Source: Verrucomicrobiota bacterium (GTDB taxonomy: Bacteria; Verrucomicrobiota; Verrucomicrobiia; Limisphaerales; UBA1096). From it: a stretch of 5,192 bases of DNA. Under the pieces are notes generated by a model. The model had not been told where the DNA came from. It worked only from the letters and a program-made list of their open reading frames with translations, and ran no database searches. A program made the translations under genes and the position numbers. The DNA lies in NCBI GenBank assembly GCA_003972865.1, contig QOAX01000195.1:1-5192 (forward strand). The letters run 5' to 3'. This document shows, piece after piece, positions 1 through 5,192 of this stretch (positions within the stretch are counted from its first letter, which is position 1; the number at the start of each line of letters is the position of its first letter).

Positions 1-273
1 AACGGTCCGGACGGCGATTTTTTCAAGGGGCTGATTCAGTTTGCCGGCGCGTTTGTGCATCTGCAAAAGCAACGCCCACGCCCGGCATTGAAATTGTTCC
101 GATTGGCCGCAGCCTATCTAGCCAAGTATCCGTCGCCGCACCTCGCGCTCGATGTCGGCAACATCCTGCGCTTGGCCAAGCGCTGGGGTGAAGCCGCCCA
201 AGCCCTCGGCTGCGAAGGCAACCTTCTGGCCAAGCAGCACCCACCCAAGCTTGGGTTGATTGGTGTTGATTGA
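1..273 (+). CDS. DUF309 family protein, 3' part (5' end outside window)
   Basis: The frame is open from the first base and ends at TGA 271-273, giving 90 visible C-terminal residues. The start codon lies upstream of the window. The opening stretch, NGPDGDFFKGLIQFAGAFVH followed by LQKQRPRPALKLFRLA, matches the conserved core of the DUF309 family: an F-x-KGLIQ-x-A-A-x-x-H-L helix and then a basic G/P-rich turn and a helix with A-L-K-L. DUF309 proteins are small, all-helical and of unknown biochemical role, so no function is assigned. The N-terminal half of the domain, where the family's tryptophan-rich motif sits, is missing from view. The C-terminal part is rich in Leu-Ala-Lys (three copies); one copy lies exactly on a 16-bp palindrome. 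The stop is 30 bp upstream of priA on the same strand, suggesting co-transcription. The family call is fairly sure. Confidence 0.75.
   Translation, partial: NGPDGDFFKGLIQFAGAFVHLQKQRPRPALKLFRLAAAYLAKYPSPHLALDVGNILRLAKRWGEAAQALGCEGNLLAKQHPPKLGLIGVD
168..183. repeat. Iterated palindrome copy 1 (16-bp GCGCTTGGCCAAGCGC)
   Basis: This is a perfect 16-bp palindrome centred between 175 and 176, with the TTGGCCAA core at 172-179. It lies inside the DUF309 gene, where it reads Arg-Leu-Ala-Lys-Arg. It is the longest copy of the word that recurs seven times in this window. Confidence 0.7.
243..256. repeat. 14-bp palindrome ACCCAAGCTTGGGT near the DUF309 stop
   Basis: A perfect palindrome centred on AAGCTT, within the last codons of the DUF309 gene. 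It is immediately followed by an 8-bp direct repeat, GTTGATTG, at 255-262 and 265-272, which runs into the TGA stop. The palindrome has no loop and no following T-run, so it does not look like an intrinsic terminator. Its half-sites (CCAAG/CTTGG) are those of the TTGGCCAA word turned inside out, which may be coincidence. Confidence 0.5.
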
Positions 274-303
274 GCATTCATCCGGTTTCCGTCTTGCGCC
301 GGG

Positions 304-2586
304 ATGGGGGCACGTCCCAAGCTGCCCGGCCATCGCGTGGTTGCCCGTGTGACATTGGACGTTGCTGTCCGCCGAGAGTTTGACTACCTCGTGCCGGCGG
401 AGCTGGAGTCCAGTGTCCGCGAAGGCACGCGGGTGAAAGTCCCGTTCGGTCCGCGCGAAGTGATGGGCGTGGTCACGAAGATTCTCGACGAGTCGCCGCA
501 CGGCAACCTCCGCGAAATCATCAAGACTGTCGGTGGCCAGGCGCTGGTGACGCCTTCCATTTTGCGGCTCGTCCGCTGGATCGCCGACTACTATTGCTGC
601 GCCCCGGAGATCGCGATGAAGGCGGTGCTGCCCGACGCCGTTCGCAAGGAGGAGGAGGGTTGGCGCGAGCGGTTGTTCGTGCGGGCGCTGCCGGTGCACG
701 GCGATCTGCCCAAGCTAACCAAGCGGCAGGAGGATTTGTGGACGATCGTCGAGGAGTGGCGCGAGCTGCCGCTGCAGGAACTGGTGCGCCTGGCCGGCAC
801 GACTTCGACGACGATCCGGAAGCTCGAAGACAAGGGGCTGGTTTCCATTGCGCCGCAAATTTCCGAGCGCGACCCGTATGGCAAGGAGCACATCCTCCCG
901 TCACAACCGCTCGAGTTGAACGCCGAACAGGCCACTGCGCTGAAGTCGGTTGTCGATGCGATGGAGCGCTTGGCCAAGCCGGCCGGCGACGAGGCCAAGC
1001 CCGAAGGCGACAGCGTGTTCCTGCTGCACGGCGTGACCGGCAGCGGCAAGACGGAGGTGTATCTGCAGGCGATCGCGCACGCGCTTGGCCAAGGGCAGGG
1101 CGCCATCGTGCTCGTGCCGGAGATTTCACTGACGCCACAGACGGTCGAGCGGTTCAAGGCGCGGTTCAGCCAGGGGCCGCAGCAGACGCTGGTCGCCGTG
1201 CTGCACAGCCACCTCTCCGCCGGGGAGCGGCACGACGAGTGGCACAAGATCCGGCAGGGCAGGGCGCGGATCGTCATCGGCGCCCGCTCGGCAGTGTTCG
1301 CGCCGGTGGAGCGGCTTGGCCTGGTGATCGTCGATGAGGAACACGAGCATTCGTACAAGCAGGAGGAGGCGCCGCGCTACAACGCCCGCGATCTTGCGGT
1401 GGTGCGCGGCCAGCAGGAGGGCGCGGCGGTGGTGCTCGGCTCGGCGACGCCGTCGATGGAGAGTTACCACAACGTACAGCGAAAAAAGTATGCCCTGCTT
1501 TCGCTCACCGAGCGGGTGGATCAAAAAAACATGCCGCTCGTGCGCGTGATCGACATGCGCAGCGCGGCCCGCAAGGAGAAAGGCATCAGTATTTTTTCGC
1601 CGCAACTGCGTGAGGCGATCCTGCAGCGGCTCGAGAAAAACGAGCAGGTGATGCTTTTCCTCAACCGGCGCGGCTGGTCGTCGTCGTTGCAGTGCCCCGA
1701 CTGCGGCTACGTCGCCGAGTGCCCGAATTGCAGCGTGTCGTTGACCTACCATCGCGCCGCGCAACAACTGATGTGCCACAGTTGCGGCCACATCGAGGCC
1801 GCGCCGACCAAGTGTCCGGAGCAAAGTTGTGGCAACGCGGCGATCCGCTTCGCTGGCCTGGGCACGGAGAAGGTCGAGGCCGCCTTGGCCAAGGGCTTCC
1901 CGATGGCCAAAGTTAAGCGGATGGACTCCGACACCCTCAAACGCAAGGAGGATTACCGGCGCATCCTCGGCGATTTTCGGACCGGCAAAATCGACATCCT
2001 GCTGGGTACGCAGATGATCGCCAAGGGACTGCACTTCCCGAACGTGACGCTGGTGGGGATCATTAACGCCGACCTGAGCCTGCACATCCCGGACTTCCGC
2101 GCCGCCGAGCGGACGTTTCAACTGCTCACGCAGGTGGCGGGCCGGGCCGGGCGCGGCGACGTCGAGGGCGAGGTGTATGTGCAGTCGTTCACGCCGTTTC
2201 ATCCGTCGATCCAATACGCGCGCCGGCACGACTTCATCGGTTTTTACGAGCAGGAAATCGAGTTCCGACAGGAGCTGCGCTACCCGCCGGTCAGCCGCGT
2301 GGCGTTGCTGACCCTACGCGGCCGGAGCGAGGATCGCGTCAAGTTTTTCGCCGACCATCTGCGGAAGGAGATGGACGCATTGGCCGGGGAACTAGGCGAC
2401 ACCGTCGTCGCCGGGCCGGCGCCCGCGCCGCTGCTGCGTGCCGAGAATTTCTACCGCTACCAAGTCATGATGCGCACTCCGAACATGTCTGCCTTAAGCC
2501 GCAAGCTCTCGGCCCGGCAGCAGGCATTGCAGATCCCCGACGACATCCGCCTCATCATCGACATCGACCCGATGACCCTCAGCTAG
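304..2586 (+). CDS. priA: Primosomal replication-restart helicase PriA (primosomal protein N')
   Basis: PriA is a cytoplasmic superfamily-2 3'-5' DNA helicase that recognises stalled or broken replication forks and starts reloading of the replicative helicase. The 760-residue product is near the usual length (E. coli, 732). Visible in order: the 3'-DNA-binding domain (about 12-105, with VARVTLDVAVRREFDYLVP); a winged-helix region (about 135-185); Walker A GVTGSGKT 243-250; Walker B DEEH 344-347; motif III GSATPS 379-384; a zinc insertion with eight cysteines (464, 467, 473, 476, 491, 494, 504, 509); then GTEKVE 520-525, GTQMIAKGLHFPNVTLVGI (motif V region, 568-586) and QVAGRAGR 610-617, followed by the C-terminal domain. 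All catalytic motifs look intact. The last cysteine pair is CX4C, not the usual CX2C. A low-complexity linker (about 222-236) before Walker A carries a copy of the iterated palindrome. ATG 304 is the first in-frame ATG after the upstream stop; homology begins near residue 12, so a GTG at 337 is a weaker alternative. No Shine-Dalgarno is visible. The function call is secure. Confidence 0.97.
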   Translation: MGARPKLPGHRVVARVTLDVAVRREFDYLVPAELESSVREGTRVKVPFGPREVMGVVTKILDESPHGNLREIIKTVGGQALVTPSILRLVRWIADYYCCAPEIAMKAVLPDAVRKEEEGWRERLFVRALPVHGDLPKLTKRQEDLWTIVEEWRELPLQELVRLAGTTSTTIRKLEDKGLVSIAPQISERDPYGKEHILPSQPLELNAEQATALKSVVDAMERLAKPAGDEAKPEGDSVFLLHGVTGSGKTEVYLQAIAHALGQGQGAIVLVPEISLTPQTVERFKARFSQGPQQTLVAVLHSHLSAGERHDEWHKIRQGRARIVIGARSAVFAPVERLGLVIVDEEHEHSYKQEEAPRYNARDLAVVRGQQEGAAVVLGSATPSMESYHNVQRKKYALLSLTERVDQKNMPLVRVIDMRSAARKEKGISIFSPQLREAILQRLEKNEQVMLFLNRRGWSSSLQCPDCGYVAECPNCSVSLTYHRAAQQLMCHSCGHIEAAPTKCPEQSCGNAAIRFAGLGTEKVEAALAKGFPMAKVKRMDSDTLKRKEDYRRILGDFRTGKIDILLGTQMIAKGLHFPNVTLVGIINADLSLHIPDFRAAERTFQLLTQVAGRAGRGDVEGEVYVQSFTPFHPSIQYARRHDFIGFYEQEIEFRQELRYPPVSRVALLTLRGRSEDRVKFFADHLRKEMDALAGELGDTVVAGPAPAPLLRAENFYRYQVMMRTPNMSALSRKLSARQQALQIPDDIRLIIDIDPMTLS
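968..979. repeat. Iterated palindrome copy 2 (GCTTGGCCAAGC)
   Basis: Perfect 12-bp palindrome with core TTGGCCAA at 970-977. It lies in priA and reads Leu-Ala-Lys in the variable linker just before Walker A. The same 12-mer recurs in the priA-glgP gap at 2589-2600. Confidence 0.7.
1084..1093. repeat. Iterated palindrome copy 3 (CTTGGCCAAG, different codon register)
   Basis: Perfect 10-bp palindrome with core at 1085-1092, in priA just downstream of Walker A. Here the codons are CTT GGC CAA, reading Leu-Gly-Gln, one register away from the Leu-Ala-Lys copies. The repeat therefore cannot be explained only by a recurring tripeptide. Confidence 0.7.
1883..1894. repeat. Iterated palindrome copy 4 (CCTTGGCCAAGG)
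   Basis: Perfect 12-bp palindrome with core TTGGCCAA at 1885-1892, in priA just after the conserved GTEKVE motif. It reads Ala-Leu-Ala-Lys-Gly. Confidence 0.7.
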
Positions 2587-2588
2587 CT

Positions 2589-2600
2589 GCTTGGCCAAGC
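2589..2600. repeat. Iterated palindrome copy 5 (intergenic GCTTGGCCAAGC)
   Basis: Perfect 12-bp palindrome starting two bases after the priA TAG stop, in the 69-bp gap before the phosphorylase gene; core at 2591-2598. This is the one copy outside coding sequence, so codon choice does not apply. It has no loop and no T-run, so it is not a recognisable intrinsic terminator. The rest of the gap holds a weak 5-bp stem (2618-2622 with 2627-2631) and no clear promoter. Confidence 0.7.
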
Positions 2601-2643
2601 GGTTACTTGTAGGAAGTTACCGGGAGCGGTACGATGCTGCTCC

Positions 2644-2647
2644 AAGG
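2644..2647 (+). promoter_or_regulatory. Probable Shine-Dalgarno (AAGG) for the phosphorylase GTG start
   Basis: AAGG ends 8 bases before the GTG at 2656, a workable spacing. It supports GTG 2656 over the later in-frame ATG codons at 2701 and 2722, which lack a well-spaced purine-rich site. The motif is only four bases long, so the support is modest. Confidence 0.4.
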
Positions 2648-2655
2648 TTGGGGAT

Positions 2656-4818
2656 GTGGCTCCGATCCCAAAAAAACAGGTGGTGGACGCACAGAATCAA
2701 ATGGAAGCTACGGTTGCTGGCATGAACCGCCTCGCCTGCAACTTGTGGTGGACGTGGAACCAGGATGCGCAGGATGTGTTCGAGGAGTTGTCGCCGCGCG
2801 CGTGGCGCTATCTCTACCACAACGCCGTGGCGGTGCTGCGGGAATTGTCGGACGAGGAACTGCGTGTGCGGTTGCTCGACGAGGAATTCAACGGTCGCGT
2901 GCAGGGGGTACTCCGGCAGTTCGACGCCTATTTGGACGCGACCGACACGTGGGCGGCGGAGCACGCGCCCCGCTTGGCTAAGCGCCCGGTGGCCTACTTC
3001 AGCGCGGAGTTCGGCTTTCACGAGACGCTGCCGATCGCGGCCGGCGGCTTAGGGATGTTGGCCGGCGACCACGCGAAGTCGGCCAGCGACCTCGGCCTTG
3101 GCTTCGTGGGGATCAGCCTGTTTTACCGCGAGGGCTATTTTCAACAGGCGATCAATGCCGAAAACTGGCAGACGGAATACTACAGCCAGCTTGACCCGCA
3201 GAATCTCCCACTCGAGCCGGTGCTGGACGGTGACGCCCAGCCGCTGGTTTGCTCGGTGGAGATCGCCGCCGAGTCGGTGTCGTTTCGCGCCTGGGTGGCC
3301 AACGTCGGCCGCTGCCCGGTTTATCTGCTCGACGCCAATCTGCCAACGAACCAGCCGCATTTCCGCGACCTTACGCAGCATGTGTACGGCGGCGACAACT
3401 CAACACGCATCATGCAGGAAATCCTGCTCGGAGTGGGCGGTGTGCGGCTGTTGCGGCGGCTCGGCGTGGAGCCGTCGGTGTACCACATGAACGAGGGTCA
3501 CGCGGCGTTCCTTGCGCTGGAGCTGATGCACGAGCGGATCGCCGGGGGCGTTGGTTTTGACGAGGCACTGGCTGAGGTGAGGCAGCAGTGTTTGTTCACG
3601 ACGCACACGCCGGTGCCGGCCGGGCACGACCGGTTCAGCCGCGAGTTGATGGACTATGCGGCGCGGCATTTTTATAGCCAGCTCAATGTTAGCGCCAACG
3701 AGTTGCTGGCGCTTGGCGGGGTGAATCCCAGCGACGACAACGAGGAATTTTGCATGACCGTGCTCGCGCTCAAGGCGGCGCGGGCGGCCAACGGCGTGAG
3801 TGAACTGCACGGGCAGGTCAGTCGCGAGATGTGGCACGGCCTCTACCCGGAGGGTTCGGTGGACGACGTACCGATCGGCCACGTGACCAACGGCATCCAC
3901 CTGGCTGGCTGGATGAAGGGACCGGTGCGTAAGTTCTGGCGGCGTAAGCTTGGCCAGGTGGAGCCGGCGGCGGACTGGGCGGATGAATTGGCCAAGCCGG
4001 AGTTCTGGGCGCGGGTGAGTGATGGGTCGTTCGTCAGCGACGAGGAGCTTTGGGCGCTGCGCTACCGGTTGCGGCGCGAGCTGATCGAGTTTGCCCGGCG
4101 GCGGTTGCAGGACCAAGAGCATCGCTCGAAGGCAAGCGACTTCATCGCGTTCGATCATCTGCTCAACCCCGACGCGTTGACGATTGGCTTTGCCCGGCGC
4201 TTCGCCACCTACAAGCGCGCGCCGCTGATCTTCGACCATTTCGAAAATCTCGTGAGCCTGGCTCGCGACTTGCGGCGTCCGGTGCAGTTTGTCTTCGCCG
4301 GCAAGGCGCATCCGCGCGATGACGAGGGCAAGCGGTTGATCCAAAAAATCATCCACTTGAGCCACCACTCCAGACTGAGCGGGCACTTGGTGTTCCTCGA
4401 GAATTACGACGTGCACGTCGCACGGCAGATGGTGTCCGGCTGCGATGTTTGGCTGAATAATCCGCGCCGGCCGCTCGAGGCATCCGGCACGAGCGGCATG
4501 AAAGCCACCTGCCACGGCTGCCTCAATTTGAGCATCCTAGACGGCTGGTGGCGAGAGGGTTACGACGGCACGAACGGCTTTGCCATCGGCGGCGACGAGC
4601 ACGCCGACAACGTCGAGGAGCAGGATAGGGTCGACAGCGAAAACCTGTACAAGGTGCTTTCCGGCGAGGTAATCCCCTGTTTTTACGACCGCGACGAGGG
4701 GGGCATCCCGAGAGCGTGGATCGGGAAAATTCGGCGGGCCATGGTCACGTTGGCGGCCCAGTACGACACCACCCGCATGGTGCGCGAATACACACAAAAA
4801 TTTTATCTATCCGAATGA
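2656..4818 (+). CDS. glgP: Alpha-glucan (glycogen/maltodextrin) phosphorylase, DUF3417/GT35 type
   Basis: This enzyme removes glucose units from the non-reducing ends of alpha-1,4-glucans using phosphate, releasing glucose 1-phosphate; it is PLP-dependent and cytoplasmic. The 720-residue product belongs to the subfamily with an N-terminal DUF3417 domain (TIGR02094 type), not the classic E. coli/muscle type. Visible in order: DUF3417 (about 20-105, with CNLWWTWNQDAQDVF); YFSAEFGFHE 114-123; GGLGMLAGDHAKSASDLG 130-147; HMNEGHAAF 277-285; FTTHTPVPAGHDRF 314-327; GHVTNGIH 408-415; FARRFATYKRA 512-522; FAGKAHPRD 547-555; and PLEASGTSGMKA 606-617, in which Lys616 is the expected PLP-bearing lysine. 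The C-terminus (RMVREYTQKFYLSE) resembles the family's natural end, so this is probably a short member (many have about 830-850 residues) and not a truncation. The start is taken as GTG 2656, with ATG 2701 a real alternative because homology starts near residue 20. Chain-length preference (glycogen or maltodextrin) cannot be told from sequence. The stop overlaps the rlmN start. Confidence 0.93.
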   Translation: MAPIPKKQVVDAQNQMEATVAGMNRLACNLWWTWNQDAQDVFEELSPRAWRYLYHNAVAVLRELSDEELRVRLLDEEFNGRVQGVLRQFDAYLDATDTWAAEHAPRLAKRPVAYFSAEFGFHETLPIAAGGLGMLAGDHAKSASDLGLGFVGISLFYREGYFQQAINAENWQTEYYSQLDPQNLPLEPVLDGDAQPLVCSVEIAAESVSFRAWVANVGRCPVYLLDANLPTNQPHFRDLTQHVYGGDNSTRIMQEILLGVGGVRLLRRLGVEPSVYHMNEGHAAFLALELMHERIAGGVGFDEALAEVRQQCLFTTHTPVPAGHDRFSRELMDYAARHFYSQLNVSANELLALGGVNPSDDNEEFCMTVLALKAARAANGVSELHGQVSREMWHGLYPEGSVDDVPIGHVTNGIHLAGWMKGPVRKFWRRKLGQVEPAADWADELAKPEFWARVSDGSFVSDEELWALRYRLRRELIEFARRRLQDQEHRSKASDFIAFDHLLNPDALTIGFARRFATYKRAPLIFDHFENLVSLARDLRRPVQFVFAGKAHPRDDEGKRLIQKIIHLSHHSRLSGHLVFLENYDVHVARQMVSGCDVWLNNPRRPLEASGTSGMKATCHGCLNLSILDGWWREGYDGTNGFAIGGDEHADNVEEQDRVDSENLYKVLSGEVIPCFYDRDEGGIPRAWIGKIRRAMVTLAAQYDTTRMVREYTQKFYLSE
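2971..2984. repeat. Degenerate copy of the iterated palindrome (CGCTTGGCTAAGCG)
   Basis: A 14-bp inverted repeat with a single mismatched pair (C to T at 2979 relative to TTGGCCAA). It lies near the end of the phosphorylase DUF3417 region and reads Arg-Leu-Ala-Lys-Arg, exactly as copy 1 does. It looks like a perfect copy that has lost one base, or a site one base short of the word. Another near match, TTGGCCAG, is at 3950-3957. Confidence 0.45.
3988..3995. repeat. Iterated palindrome copy 6 (TTGGCCAA core)
   Basis: Core octamer only; the flanking bases (A before, G after) do not extend the palindrome. It lies in the phosphorylase gene and reads Glu-Leu-Ala-Lys-Pro. Confidence 0.6.
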
Positions 4819-5192
4819 ACGAGACCAACGACAGTACTGAAGCCTCGAGCGGGAAGCCGCGCGACCTGCGCTCGCTCAACGCCGAAGAAGTGGAGAGCAT
4901 CCTCGCCGAGTGGGGGCACAAAAGCTATCGAGTGACGCAGTTCCTCGGCTGGCTTTACAAAAAACGCGCGTGCTCGATCGACGAAATGAGCGACCTGCCA
5001 CAGGAGTTACGCGATCAAATGTCCAAGTCTTTTTTCCTCAAGCCGCTCGAGTTGGCCAAGGAGCAACGCTCGCGGGACGGTACGGTGAAGTTCCTCTGGC
5101 GCCTCGCCGACGGGGAACTGATCGAGAGCGTTTTGATCCCGGCGTCCGTCGGCAGGGACGGCAACAGAAGCGACCGGCACACGATCTGTGTC
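4815..5192 (+). CDS. rlmN: Dual-specificity RNA methyltransferase RlmN, N-terminal part (3' end outside window)
   Basis: RlmN is a radical-SAM enzyme that methylates C2 of A2503 in 23S rRNA and A37 in some tRNAs, affecting decoding accuracy. The frame runs from ATG 4815 to the window edge: 126 residues with no stop. Recognisable RlmN N-terminal features are YRVTQFLGWLYKKR (about 41-54), the EMSDLPQELRDQM segment (about 59-71), SRDGTVKFLWRLADG (about 88-102), and IESVLIP followed by DRHTICV. That last stretch comes directly before the family's 'SSQVGC' and the CxxxCxxC iron-sulfur motif, which lie beyond the window. The start overlaps the phosphorylase stop (ATGA, 4815-4818). No Shine-Dalgarno is visible and the upstream 20 bases are AT-rich, so translational coupling is likely. 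The loop before DRHTICV (ASVGRDGNRS) is longer than in E. coli RlmN. The family call is firm although the catalytic core is not seen. Confidence 0.92.
   Translation, partial: MNETNDSTEASSGKPRDLRSLNAEEVESILAEWGHKSYRVTQFLGWLYKKRACSIDEMSDLPQELRDQMSKSFFLKPLELAKEQRSRDGTVKFLWRLADGELIESVLIPASVGRDGNRSDRHTICV
5052..5059. repeat. Iterated palindrome copy 7 (TTGGCCAA core)
   Basis: Core octamer only, flanked by G on both sides. It lies in rlmN and reads Glu-Leu-Ala-Lys-Glu, in a segment of the N-terminal region that is not strongly conserved. Confidence 0.6.

Noticed and set aside
594..1337. 247-codon + strand frame overlapping priA in another register
   Set aside because: Its Ala/Arg/Gly-rich translation is the usual out-of-frame reading of GC-rich coding DNA, and priA motifs are continuous through the same bases.
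1126..2229. 367-codon open frame on the - strand opposite priA
   Set aside because: It is a shadow of priA; its translation is rich in Arg, His and Leu with no recognisable motif.
2589..2632. Possible rho-independent terminator in the priA-glgP gap
   Set aside because: The 12-bp palindrome has no loop, the 5-bp stem at 2618-2631 is weak, and neither is followed by a T-run.
2634..2981. ATG at 2634 as a start for a small gene overlapping the phosphorylase start
   Set aside because: The 115-codon product has no recognisable features, and the overlapping DUF3417 reading frame accounts for the sequence.
3400..4515. 371-codon open frame on the - strand opposite the phosphorylase gene
   Set aside because: It lies entirely antisense to a gene with many family motifs, shows no recognisable domain, and is typical of GC-rich DNA, where stop codons are rare on the opposite strand.
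4796..4806. AT-rich AAAAATTTTAT patch before rlmN as a -10 promoter element
   Set aside because: It lies inside the end of the phosphorylase gene, no matching -35 box is seen at suitable spacing, and the ATGA overlap suggests co-translation.
910..5052. CTCGAG occurring about seven times
   Set aside because: This is only about four times the rough expectation and is well explained by frequent CTC-GAG (Leu-Glu) codon pairs. It is far weaker than the TTGGCCAA signal.

Overview
The window is a compact, GC-rich stretch (about 60% G+C by eye) from a bacterial chromosome. All four recognisable genes lie on the + strand and fill almost the whole window. In order they are the 3' end of a DUF309-family gene, a complete priA (primosomal replication-restart helicase), a complete alpha-glucan (glycogen/maltodextrin) phosphorylase of the DUF3417-containing GT35 subfamily, and the 5' third of rlmN (radical-SAM 23S rRNA/tRNA adenine-C2 methyltransferase). 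Gaps are 30 bp, 69 bp and a 4-base ATGA overlap, so co-transcription is likely. No rho-independent terminator or convincing promoter is visible between the genes.

The protein signatures include the PriA variant 'AKGLHFPNVTLVGI', the short form of the phosphorylase, and an RlmN with an extended 'SDRHTICV' segment. Together they fit a Verrucomicrobiota or other PVC-group bacterium. This is an inference from general family knowledge, not a proven placement. The genes have separate housekeeping roles: DNA replication restart, storage-glucan degradation, and RNA modification. No single pathway joins them. Nothing points to a mobile element, CRISPR array, phage or defence system.

The main unexplained signal is at the DNA-word level. 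The palindromic octamer TTGGCCAA occurs seven times in 5.2 kb, against well under one expected by chance. It usually sits inside a longer palindrome (CTTGGCCAAG in five of seven; GCTTGGCCAAGC or longer in three). It is found in all four genes, in two different codon registers, and once in the short priA-glgP intergenic gap. It resembles the highly iterated palindrome HIP1 of cyanobacteria in behaviour but not in sequence. In coding regions it most often reads Leu-Ala-Lys, and that tripeptide is itself over-represented across four unrelated proteins.
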